Of a stretch of DNA of 64,000 bases, positions 1 through 6,687 are shown one piece after another. Made by a program: the position numbers and the translations under genes. The stretch comes from CAYUYV01 sp050331455. Its GTDB lineage: Bacteria > Pseudomonadota > Alphaproteobacteria > JAJFIK01. The DNA lies in assembly GCA_050331455.1 (NCBI GenBank), contig JBHJGV010000004.1:62001-126000 (forward strand), in the 5' to 3' direction. The notes below the pieces were generated by a model, which saw nothing but the letters and a program-made list of their open reading frames with translations, had not been told where the DNA came from and did not search any database. Each line of letters opens with the position of its first letter. Within the stretch, counting starts at the first letter, position 1.

Positions 1-207
1 CTGCAAGACGATGGCCGCGTGCGCATCCATGCGCCCGACAATGATGTCGTCCACGAGAGACCGGAGCGCTTTCCAGGCCTTCGCCCGGCGCTCCTCCCCC
101 TGACTTTCGAGCTCGTCCACCGCTTGATCGGCGAAGGTCAGGGCCATGGATCCATGCTTCTCCACCATGAAACGGGCCAGACACTGCATATCCTGGGGCG
201 TGATCAT
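1..207 (-). CDS. Hypothetical protein, 3' end cut by window
   Basis: An open frame of 69 codons runs from an ATG at 207 to the window edge, so the C-terminus is missing. A good ribosome binding site (GAGGAG) lies just upstream of the ATG on the minus strand. The visible part (MITPQDMQCLARFMVEKHG...) is predicted helical, begins with a short amphipathic helix and is rich in Glu/Arg. It resembles small uncharacterised alphaproteobacterial proteins. I do not recognise a function. The start is well supported; the family is not. Confidence 0.6.
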   Translation of the reverse strand, partial: MITPQDMQCLARFMVEKHGSMALTFADQAVDELESQGEERRAKAWKALRSLVDDIIVGRMDAHAAIVLQ

Positions 208-399
208 CGCGGTCTCCTCGGGCTGTGTGACGGGCGGGCTCAGCGGGAGGATGTGCAAGCTGCAGGCCAGCGCCGCATGGGGCGCGTGACAGTGCGTCAA
301 CGGCGAGGCTGGCGGGAAAAACGACCGGCCAGGCCAGGGCACCGCGCCATCGAGGGCGGCAAGAAAGGTCCCCGCTGGCCCCCGAAGCGACCGGCAGAA

Positions 400-1008
400 T
401 CAGCCGCCGAACAGGCCGACGATCAAAAGGGCGCCCACGCTCAGGAGCCAGATGGTCAAGGCGATCTGCCAAAGATAGGCCCGGGCATTGTATCGTGCGC
501 CGCCCGGGACGGTGGCCGGCGCATCGATGCCGTCGGCCTCGATGCCGGAGCCGGACTGTGGGTGATCGACGGCCCGCGCCGCGTCTTCGGAGCGCGCCGG
601 CTCAACGACGCGGTCCTCCTCGGCTTCGGCGAGGGGGAGGAGATCCTGCCCGGGCTTCAAACCAGCGGCCTCCCGCAACGCATCCTCAAGGGCGATAGCC
701 TCCGCCAAATCCCACTCGAGGGTGGTCACGCCGCGGGCGATCAGTCCCCGGATGAGGTCGACGGCCGTCATTGCCGTCATGAGTGCCTGGATGGGACGCC
801 CGGAGTCACGCAGTTCGAGGCTGAGCAGCCGCAGATGCAGGGCCAGGGCCGGGCCGTAGCGTTCAGGGTCCCGCCTGGCAAGGCCTTGCAACGTGCGCAG
901 GCCGGCGCGCAGGCGGCCCACCGCGCTGCGCTCTGGCCGGTACCCCACACTGAGGGCGAGGAGGGCGAGCAGCCCGATCAGAAGCCCGATAAGAATTGGA
1001 TGGAACAT
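400..1008 (-). CDS. Hypothetical two-TM membrane protein
   Basis: This 202-residue protein has a hydrophobic N-terminal segment (about residues 3-21, LIGLLIGLLALLALSVG) and a second one at the extreme C-terminus (about 180-200, ending LLIVGLFGG). Between them is a helical Arg/Leu/Ala-rich middle and an acidic, low-complexity stretch at about 120-165. This suggests a bitopic or hairpin-anchored protein with a cytoplasmic or periplasmic helical domain. I do not recognise the family. The ribosome binding site before the ATG is weak. A longer open frame on the opposite strand has unlikely composition and was treated as a shadow. Confidence 0.6.
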   Translation of the reverse strand: MFHPILIGLLIGLLALLALSVGYRPERSAVGRLRAGLRTLQGLARRDPERYGPALALHLRLLSLELRDSGRPIQALMTAMTAVDLIRGLIARGVTTLEWDLAEAIALEDALREAAGLKPGQDLLPLAEAEEDRVVEPARSEDAARAVDHPQSGSGIEADGIDAPATVPGGARYNARAYLWQIALTIWLLSVGALLIVGLFGG

Positions 1009-1282
1009 GGCAACGGGCCCGACTTCCCCACATCACGACGCTCGGAAGAGGTCGTGCACCGCCTGCCCAGCCCCTTCCACGCCAGTCTACTGGCCTGGCC
1101 CGAAAGGGCAAACGGCCCGGGCGCCGCGCCCCTCGGGCCACGCGGCCAGGATTACGCGCGAGACCACATCTTTCGTCTCAGCTATACCCGTAAGGCGCGA
1201 CCGGCATTGAAGTCTTGCGGTCCGGCAGCGCATGATCCCATCGACAGACCTCCGTGAGCCCTTTGAATGGAGTCCGCCCCCT

Positions 1283-1837
1283 ATGGCCCGGATCCCCTAT
1301 ATCGATCCCGCTGACGCACCCGAACCCATCGCCAAGCTTCTCGAGGATCTTCCGCCCCTGAACATCTTCATGATGATGGCCCATACGGGCCAGACGCTGC
1401 GGGACTTCGTGCAGCTTGGAAACCGCATTCTCTTTGAGGGCACTTTGGACCCGGCATTGCGGGAGCTTGCCATTCTGCGCGTGGCGCATCTTTCGGGCGC
1501 GACCTACGAGCGCCACCACCACGAAAAGATCGCCCGCCAGCTCGAGATCCCGGCCCGCAAAATCGAAGCGGTCGAACGGGGCGGAGCGGCCGCCATTTTC
1601 TCCGAATTGGAGCGCCATGTGCTGCTGTTCGTCGACGATGTGGTGAACAATGTCCGGGCGAGCGATGAGACCTTTGCGCCCCTGAGCCGTGACCTGACCC
1701 ACGCCGCACTCCAGGAGCTGGTCCTGACCATCGGCTATTACATGATGGTGGCCCGCTTCCTTGAGACCTTCGACGTGGATCTGGAGGAGGACAGCGATGT
1801 GGGCCTCACGCTGCGCCAAGGCTCCAGCGGCGGGTGA
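1283..1837 (+). CDS. Carboxymuconolactone decarboxylase / AhpD-like protein
   Basis: The protein has the all-helical AhpD/CMD fold signature, clearest at ELAILRVAHLSGATYERHHH, where Glu and the His cluster sit where CMD-family active residues lie. There is no CxxC pair, so it is not an AhpD-type thiol peroxidase partner. It looks like the broad 4-carboxymuconolactone-decarboxylase-like family of uncertain substrate. The start at 1283 (MARIPYID) matches where family members begin; an in-frame ATG at 1232 would add 17 unlikely residues. A GST-like gene follows after 45 bp on the same strand, so the two are probably co-transcribed and may handle a reactive or aromatic compound. Confidence 0.82.
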   Translation: MARIPYIDPADAPEPIAKLLEDLPPLNIFMMMAHTGQTLRDFVQLGNRILFEGTLDPALRELAILRVAHLSGATYERHHHEKIARQLEIPARKIEAVERGGAAAIFSELERHVLLFVDDVVNNVRASDETFAPLSRDLTHAALQELVLTIGYYMMVARFLETFDVDLEEDSDVGLTLRQGSSGG

Positions 1838-1882
1838 CCTTAAGGCCAAGGCACACAACCAAAACAAGCCGGGAGATCAGCC

Positions 1883-2812
1883 ATGGCCGACCACACCACC
1901 ATCATCCTGCATCACTACGACACCTCACCTTTTTCCGAGAAGATCAGGCTAATCCTCGGGCTTAAGGGCGTGGCCTGGGCCTCGGTGAAAATTCCCCACA
2001 TGATGCCCAAGCCCGATTTGATGCCGCTCACGGGCGGGTATCGTAAGACGCCGGTCCTGCAGATTGGCGCCGACATTTTCTGCGACAGCGCCATGATCGC
2101 GCGGGAACTGGAGCGGCGGGTGCCAACCCCCACCCTGTTTCCCGGCGGCAATCGCGGTCTGATGTGGAGTGTCGGGAAATGGACCGACGGGCCCGTCTTC
2201 CAGGCCTCCGTTGCGATCATTTTCGGCAGCCTGGCCGACCAGATCCCTGAGGATTTCATCCGGGACCGGCAGGACTTCGCGGGCCAGCGGTTTGATCTGG
2301 AAGCCATGCGCCGCGCCGTGCCGGCCATGCGGGACCAGTGGCGCGCGGCCATGGGCTGGGTCGAGGCGCAGCTCCAGGACGGCCGCCCTTTCCTCGTGGG
2401 CGAGCAGGCCGGCCTCGGCGATATCTCCTGTTACATGAATGTCTGGTTCATCCGGAACGCTTTCCCGCCCGCCGCCGTGATTTTGGACGAGTTTCCGCTG
2501 GTGAAGGCCTGGGCTGACCGGGTTGCTGGCTTCGGTCATGGCACGTCAGAGGCCCTGTCATCGGCCGATGCGCTGGAGATCGCCCGCGCAGCCGATCCTG
2601 CCACGCCGCGGCGTGCCGATCCCTATGACCCCAATGGCCTGGAGCCGGGCGATGCCGTCGCCGTGGCGCCGGACGATACGGGCCGGGTTCCGGTGCACGG
2701 CACCATCGTGGCCCTGTCGGCACAGCACATCGCCATCGAGCGCACCGACCCCCGGGCCGGACGCCTGGTGGTCCATTTCCCGCGCAGCGGGTTTCACATC
2801 ATGCGCCTGTGA
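1883..2812 (+). CDS. Glutathione S-transferase family protein with C-terminal extension
   Basis: Residues about 5-80 form a thioredoxin-like GST N-domain (HYDTSPFSEKIRLILGLKG, then KTPVLQIG and DSAMIARELE). Residues about 100-225 form the helical C-domain. A further stretch of about 65 residues (about 245-309, GLEPGDAVAVAPDDTG...) is predicted beta-rich and SH3-like and is not part of a standard GST, which explains the 309-residue length. A ribosome binding site (GGGAG) precedes the ATG. The stop codon directly abuts the stop of the convergent coumarate-CoA ligase gene with no spacer. A role in conjugation or detoxification is likely; the substrate is unknown. Confidence 0.85.
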   Translation: MADHTTIILHHYDTSPFSEKIRLILGLKGVAWASVKIPHMMPKPDLMPLTGGYRKTPVLQIGADIFCDSAMIARELERRVPTPTLFPGGNRGLMWSVGKWTDGPVFQASVAIIFGSLADQIPEDFIRDRQDFAGQRFDLEAMRRAVPAMRDQWRAAMGWVEAQLQDGRPFLVGEQAGLGDISCYMNVWFIRNAFPPAAVILDEFPLVKAWADRVAGFGHGTSEALSSADALEIARAADPATPRRADPYDPNGLEPGDAVAVAPDDTGRVPVHGTIVALSAQHIAIERTDPRAGRLVVHFPRSGFHIMRL

Positions 2813-4051
2813 TCAAAACCCGGACGCCTGGCGCAAAGGCGCGCCGGCCTGGTCTTCGGTCCCGACATCGTCACCGAAACACAGGAGCCGCGGCCGCTCC
2901 GCCACCTTGAGATGGTCGCGGCACCAGGCCTCGATGTCGCGCACAATGGCCGGCGTCGGATCGATATTTCCTTTCAGGACGATATGGGCTTTCAACCGAT
3001 CCACGGATGTATCCTGGGCCCGGCGCACGGTGCAGCGGGCCACCAGATCGTGGTCGCAGATCACCGCCGCGATACGCGCGGGAAAGACATTGGTGCCGCC
3101 GATCTGGACCGCATTGTCCCGTCGGCCCGCCGGCCGGAATTTGGTGGGACCGGACCGTTCGGTGGCGGCCGGGGGCTCCCAGATCAGCAGGTCCATGGCC
3201 GATTGGGGCTCGCCATCCGTCCCGTCGGGCAGGCTGCGCCGGAGCCGACTATCCGGCGCGCTGTGCCAGAAGGGTAACAGGGTATAGGGCGCCCCCGGAT
3301 CGTCCCGCCAACCGACGCCGGCAGTCTCCGAGGAACCGTAAATCTCGATCAGCCGGGACAGGCCATTGCCCGTCAGGGTGTCCGCCAGCGCCCGCGGCAT
3401 CGGCGCGGTGGAGGTCAGGCCCGCGACACCGTCCGGGAACGCCGGCAGGGAGCGGGCCAGATATTGCCAGAAACTCGGTGAGGAGACGATCAGGTCACCG
3501 CGCTGCAGCAGACCGGTCCATTGCCCCGGGGACAAGAAGCGGCCTTCGATCACTGGCACGTCCAAATGTTGCGGCATGAGAGCCGTGAACAAGAACCCAT
3601 AAATGTGATGCCCGGGCACGCAGGCGATGATCCGCGTCGTCCCCGCGAGCAGGGGGGCAAAGGCCGCGATCTCCTGGGCCAGGAGCGCGGTGTCGTGGGT
3701 GCAGGGTTTAGGCTCCCCGGTGCTGCCCGATGTCAGGAAGGTCAGGCGGTCGCTGGCATGGCCGAGGCTTGCCTCCACGATCTGCGCCCACTGCCCGAAG
3801 CTGCGGTCGCGCAGCAGATAATCCTCGATGCCAGCCTCATGCATATGGAAAAGCTGGTTGATCCGGCCGGCACAGGCCAGCAGCTCGAGGGAGTCGAGAT
3901 CAAGGCCCTGTTCGCCGAAGTCAGTGTCCGGCGTCCAGGACGCAATGGTCGCCGGCTCCAGGGTTCGTCCGCATCCATCGCGCAGTTCGGCGGCAACGGC
4001 GGACATGATCACCCTGAGAAGGGTATCGCGGGGCAGGGTAAATTTGCTCAT
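2813..4051 (-). CDS. pcl: p-Coumarate:CoA ligase of the PYP locus
   Basis: This ANL-superfamily adenylating enzyme of 412 residues is shorter than plant-type 4CL (about 540), as expected for the ligase group associated with PYP. The ATP-binding motif FLTSGSTGEPKPCTHD, the YGSSETAG motif and a hinge-like GRRDNAVQIGGTNVFP segment are visible. An N-terminal carrier-like helical segment (about residues 20-60, DFGEQGLDLDSLELLA) resembles an acyl-carrier motif. It should make p-coumaroyl-CoA for attachment to the PYP cysteine. Oddly, the C-terminal A10 motif reads AGAPLRQ, with Ala where Gly-Lys normally supplies the adenylation lysine. The start at 4051 is chosen by homology; the frame is open further upstream. 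The assignment rests on the motifs plus location beside pyp and TAL. Confidence 0.85.
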   Translation of the reverse strand: MSKFTLPRDTLLRVIMSAVAAELRDGCGRTLEPATIASWTPDTDFGEQGLDLDSLELLACAGRINQLFHMHEAGIEDYLLRDRSFGQWAQIVEASLGHASDRLTFLTSGSTGEPKPCTHDTALLAQEIAAFAPLLAGTTRIIACVPGHHIYGFLFTALMPQHLDVPVIEGRFLSPGQWTGLLQRGDLIVSSPSFWQYLARSLPAFPDGVAGLTSTAPMPRALADTLTGNGLSRLIEIYGSSETAGVGWRDDPGAPYTLLPFWHSAPDSRLRRSLPDGTDGEPQSAMDLLIWEPPAATERSGPTKFRPAGRRDNAVQIGGTNVFPARIAAVICDHDLVARCTVRRAQDTSVDRLKAHIVLKGNIDPTPAIVRDIEAWCRDHLKVAERPRLLCFGDDVGTEDQAGAPLRQASGF

Positions 4052-4298
4052 GGGACGGACAGGCCTCCGGTTCAGGGCGTACGGGGAAGGGGAGACAAGG
4101 GAGGGTCCCCTGACGGTCATATCCGGGAGGACCTGACCCAGTGCCGGCCGGAGCGCGGACAGGATGGGCGCTCCAGGCCAAGGCGGGGATGGGGGGCGAT
4201 GATCCAGGTCCCGGTCGACCGGGGCCAGTAGACCGCACAGGAGTGAAAAGACTCTAGCCGTAACCATTCGATCATGGGGCAAATGATCCCATAAACGT

Positions 4299-4313
4299 TT
4301 AACCGATTCTTCA
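4299..4313. promoter_or_regulatory. CtrA-box-like site (TTAA-N7-TTCA)
   Basis: The sequence reads TTAA-CCGATTC-TTCA, one mismatch from the alphaproteobacterial CtrA consensus TTAA-N7-TTAA. It lies in the 329-bp divergent gap between pcl and the first PYP-flanking paralog, 67 bp upstream of the latter's ATG. Similar sites occur in the other two promoter regions of the locus. Beyond this and a nearby imperfect inverted repeat (ATGGG...CCCAT, about 4273-4291), I see no gene in 4052-4380. Confidence 0.45.
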
Positions 4314-4380
4314 ATGCCGGTGTCGTATCGACGCACTGTCCCGCCTTTGTTTTTTTCCACCGAAAGGGAAGCAAAATCCG

Positions 4381-4884
4381 ATGGCCTCCATTGCCCTCCG
4401 CGAAACGGCCCCCGGCGCCGCGGCCGGATCCGTCGGCGCACCGCGCATGACCGCCGAACCCATGACCTGGATCACGCTGCGCCGCAGCGGACGCCAGCCC
4501 CTGCGCTTCAAGGGCGCATTGCTGGCCGAAGCCACGGGCCACGCGTCGGAAGGGCGCCTGTGGCACGAGTTGAACATTTATTCCCGCCAGACCGGCGGCT
4601 TCGTGGTGGATCTGCGCGTCTTCAAGAAAGACCGTGGCCAGAAGGATATCTTTCACGTTCACGCCTTTGAAACGCTGGGCGAGGTTGTGTCCTTCCTGGA
4701 GGATTTCGATCCCACCGCGGATGTTCCCGTGAATGTCGACACCGACGCTCCCGGCTGCACAACGGCGCGCCTCACCCTAAAGGCCGTGGCCCTTCGTCAG
4801 CGGATCGAGGATGTCACCCGTGACTACCGCAGCCTTGTCGGAGATCTGCTCTTCCAGCTTGAAGCCGTCGAAACCGCGTCGTGA
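4381..4884 (+). CDS. PYP-flanking paralog 1, unknown family
   Basis: A 167-residue soluble protein with no signal peptide or membrane segment. From residue about 31 it contains a domain shared with the two other genes in this locus: ITLRRSGRQPLRFKG, LLAEATG, LWHELNIYS, GGFVVDLRVFKK, DIFHVH, then FLEDFDP, followed by a C-terminal helix ending DLLFQLEAVE. The pattern suggests an alpha/beta domain with alternating short strands. I know no name for the family. It sits 39 bp upstream of pyp on the same strand, so the two are almost certainly co-transcribed. An AAAGGGAAG ribosome binding site precedes the ATG; an internal ATG at 4447 is a less likely start. A role as PYP partner or accessory is inferred from location only. 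Confidence 0.8.
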   Translation: MASIALRETAPGAAAGSVGAPRMTAEPMTWITLRRSGRQPLRFKGALLAEATGHASEGRLWHELNIYSRQTGGFVVDLRVFKKDRGQKDIFHVHAFETLGEVVSFLEDFDPTADVPVNVDTDAPGCTTARLTLKAVALRQRIEDVTRDYRSLVGDLLFQLEAVETAS

Positions 4885-4923
4885 AGACGGTGTCGTGAAC
4901 CCTTCGCCCAAGGAGTAAGACCT

Positions 4924-5298
4924 ATGGAAATCGTCAAGTTCGGATCGTCGGACGTGGAAAACCTGCTGGCGCAGGACCCCAGCCGCGTCGAGAACCTGCC
5001 CTTTGGTGCCATTCTGGTGGACAAGCAGGGCAATATCCTCAAATACAACCAACAGGAATCGTTCATTTCGGGCCGCTCAGCCGAAGCCGTCCTGGGCAAG
5101 AACTTCTTCAACGACGTGGCTCCCTGCGCCAAGGGTCACCAGTTCCAACAGAGGTTCCAGCAGGCCGTCAGCACCGGCCACATCAACACGGTCTTCGAGT
5201 ACACCTTCGACTATAAGATGGAGCCGACGAAGGTCCGTGTTCACATGAAATCGACGAGCGCCAATGACGGGATCTGGATCCTGATCAAGCGTCTGTGA
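4924..5298 (+). CDS. pyp: Photoactive yellow protein (PYP)
   Basis: A small cytosolic PAS-domain blue-light receptor that binds p-coumarate by thioester. At 124 residues it is full length and aligns throughout with Halorhodospira PYP, one residue shorter near the N-terminus. The chromophore cysteine is C68 (NDVAPCAKG). The chromophore hydrogen-bonding residues are Y41 and E45 (equivalent to Y42 and E46), the lid arginine is R51 (R52), and position 50 of the classical protein is Ser49 instead of Thr. The C-terminal strands FEYTFDYKMEPTKVRVHMK are strongly conserved. A strong AAGGAG precedes the ATG. The gene follows paralog 1 and ends at a canonical terminator. Confidence 0.97.
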   Translation: MEIVKFGSSDVENLLAQDPSRVENLPFGAILVDKQGNILKYNQQESFISGRSAEAVLGKNFFNDVAPCAKGHQFQQRFQQAVSTGHINTVFEYTFDYKMEPTKVRVHMKSTSANDGIWILIKRL

Positions 5299-5321
5299 GC
5301 CCAGGCCATCGACGCCTGAAT

Positions 5322-5357
5322 GGCCGCCGGTCCGCCAAGGACCGGCGGCCTTTTTTT
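5322..5357 (+). terminator. Rho-independent terminator of pyp
   Basis: A perfect 12-bp stem (GGCCGCCGGTCC / GGACCGGCGGCC) with a 5-nt loop is followed by seven T residues. It lies 24 bp after the pyp stop codon and should end the paralog 1-pyp transcript. Confidence 0.95.
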
Positions 5358-5369
5358 GTGCGCCGGCTC

Positions 5370-5406
5370 AAAAAAAAGGCCCCGGACCCATGCGGGATCC
5401 GGGGCC
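5370..5406 (-). terminator. Rho-independent terminator of the convergent gene
   Basis: The stem GGCCCCGGA / TCCGGGGCC, extended by imperfect CCC/GGG pairs, is flanked by eight A on the plus strand, which read as a T-run for minus-strand transcription. It terminates the paralog 2 transcript and stands back to back with the pyp terminator. Confidence 0.9.
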
Positions 5407-5432
5407 TTCGGGCCCGATGGATGGGGCTTTGT

Positions 5433-5996
5433 TCAGAGCTGACGCTCGATCTCGTGCAGCAGATCGCCCAGCAGGGCGTCATATTGGCGCCGGGTCTGAT
5501 CGATGCGCTGGCGTAGCACGATGCCGTTAAGCGAAAGTTCGGCAAGGGAGATGGCCGGATCGTCGAGGGGAATGTCCACCAGCACGTCCTGGGTCGGATC
5601 GTAGGATTCCAGGAACGAGATGGCATCCTCGATGCTCTCGCGTTCTTCCACATGGAAGAGGTCGCGTTCCGTCGGGGATTTGCGGAAGACGCGCACATCC
5701 ACAATCACCTTGCCGGCGACGCTTTGGAAGATATTGATCTCGTGCCACACGGCGAGCTTCTCGGCCCAGCCGACGGCGCTGCAGATTTCCGTACCCTGAA
5801 AGCGGTAGGGACGGGCGCCGGTGCGGCGCAGGGTGATGGTCCGTGGACCCTTGGCGCCGCCGAAGCCGGGGACGGTCGGGCGTTGAACGAAGCTTTCGGT
5901 GGCGTCGGCAAGAACGGCCTGGGGATTGGCCGGGGCCATGCCGCCCTGGCCTTCGGCCTGGGCGACGTCGGTGCCGTAAAGACGGACATTGCTCAT
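5433..5996 (-). CDS. PYP-flanking paralog 2, unknown family
   Basis: This 187-residue soluble protein is the closest relative of paralog 1. From residue about 53 the two align almost without gaps: ITLRRTGARPYRFQG, VWHEINIFQ, VIVDVRVFRK, RDLFHVEE, FLESYDPTQDVLVDI, VLRQRID and a terminal helix DALLGDLLHEIERQL. The first 50 residues are Gly/Ala-rich, probably disordered and unique. An AAGGAT ribosome binding site precedes the ATG. It is convergent with pyp and ends at its own terminator. Function unknown; the coiled C-terminal helix shared with paralog 1 hints at oligomerisation or partner binding (inference). Confidence 0.82.
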   Translation of the reverse strand: MSNVRLYGTDVAQAEGQGGMAPANPQAVLADATESFVQRPTVPGFGGAKGPRTITLRRTGARPYRFQGTEICSAVGWAEKLAVWHEINIFQSVAGKVIVDVRVFRKSPTERDLFHVEERESIEDAISFLESYDPTQDVLVDIPLDDPAISLAELSLNGIVLRQRIDQTRRQYDALLGDLLHEIERQL

Positions 5997-6074
5997 GGGG
6001 ATGATCCTTCTGGCGGATTGGGGCGCCCACCGGCAGACGGCGGGTGTCCATGGCGGCTTTGTCGCGCTCCGCGG

Positions 6075-6089
6075 TTAAGGACATCCTAA
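6075..6089. promoter_or_regulatory. CtrA-box-like site (TTAA-N7-CTAA)
   Basis: The sequence reads TTAA-GGACATC-CTAA, one mismatch from TTAA-N7-TTAA. It lies in the 94-bp gap upstream of paralog 2 on the minus strand, about 79 bp from its ATG, and just after the stop of paralog 3. It shares TTAA, GGA and TAAATC elements with the site at 6639-6653. Confidence 0.45.
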
Positions 6090-6090
6090 A

Positions 6091-6585
6091 TCAAGATGCG
6101 GCGGCCTCCCGGGGCAGGAGGGCCGTGATCATGGCACGGAAGGCCTCCCGCACATCGGCGAGCGCGTCCCTCAGACTTTGCTCCTCGGCCGCCGAATCCC
6201 GGGTCTCGCCATCACCGGAAGGACCGTCCAGATCGACCCAGACATCCCCGTCCGGATCATAGGCGCGCAGCCAGGCAGCCGCCTCATCGGCCCCGGCAAA
6301 GGGCGAGGCGAGATGCCGGTCCGGCCGTTCGGCCGCTTTGTGGAAGGCGGACAAGGACGCCACGAACCCGCCGTCGGCAGCTTCGTAAAGGGCGCCCTCG
6401 TACCAAACGGCGCGCTCGGCGGACCAGCTCGTGGCCTCAGCGAGCAGACTTCCCGAAAAGCATAAAGGGCGGCGTCCGGATCGTTTCAGGATCACAGATC
6501 TGTCCGAGCCTGTATTGCGTCGAGGCTCCTCGGGTGCATCTTCCCAAGGGCATGGTGCGGCGGCTGTTGCGCTGTTGAGGCTCAT
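6091..6585 (-). CDS. PYP-flanking paralog 3, unknown family (divergent)
   Basis: A 164-residue protein whose residues about 31-120 match the paralog 1/2 domain: VILKRSGRRPLCFSG, SLLAEATSW, VWYEGALYE, GGFVASLSAFHK and LRAYDPDGDVWVDLD. It is the most diverged copy: the FHV motif is lost and the C-terminal helix is Ala-rich. The start is set at 6585 (MSLNSATAA); the ribosome binding site there is weak and the frame stays open upstream because it lies antisense to TAL. It runs in the same direction as paralog 2 and is divergent from TAL. Function unknown. Confidence 0.72.
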   Translation of the reverse strand: MSLNSATAAAPCPWEDAPEEPRRNTGSDRSVILKRSGRRPLCFSGSLLAEATSWSAERAVWYEGALYEAADGGFVASLSAFHKAAERPDRHLASPFAGADEAAAWLRAYDPDGDVWVDLDGPSGDGETRDSAAEEQSLRDALADVREAFRAMITALLPREAAAS

Positions 6586-6638
6586 GGGGCGGCATCCATC
6601 CCGGCATTCGACTTTAACCAAGAAGAAAGGCGGCGGAG

Positions 6639-6653
6639 TTAACGGAGACTTAA
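6639..6653. promoter_or_regulatory. Perfect CtrA-box-like site (TTAA-N7-TTAA)
   Basis: The sequence reads TTAA-CGGAGAC-TTAA, a perfect match to the CtrA consensus. It sits in the 102-bp divergent promoter region between paralog 3 and the tyrosine ammonia-lyase, 34 bp before the TAL ATG and 53 bp before the paralog 3 ATG. It is enclosed by a GGCGGA / TCCGCC inverted repeat (6632-6660). Confidence 0.55.
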
Positions 6654-6687
6654 ATCCGCCATTCTCCAACAGGTCAGGTTCCGCCCC

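Noticed and set aside
19..1257. A 412-codon open frame on the plus strand
   Set aside because: It is antisense to the hypothetical membrane protein, Arg/Gly/His-rich without domains, and typical of shadow frames in GC-rich DNA.
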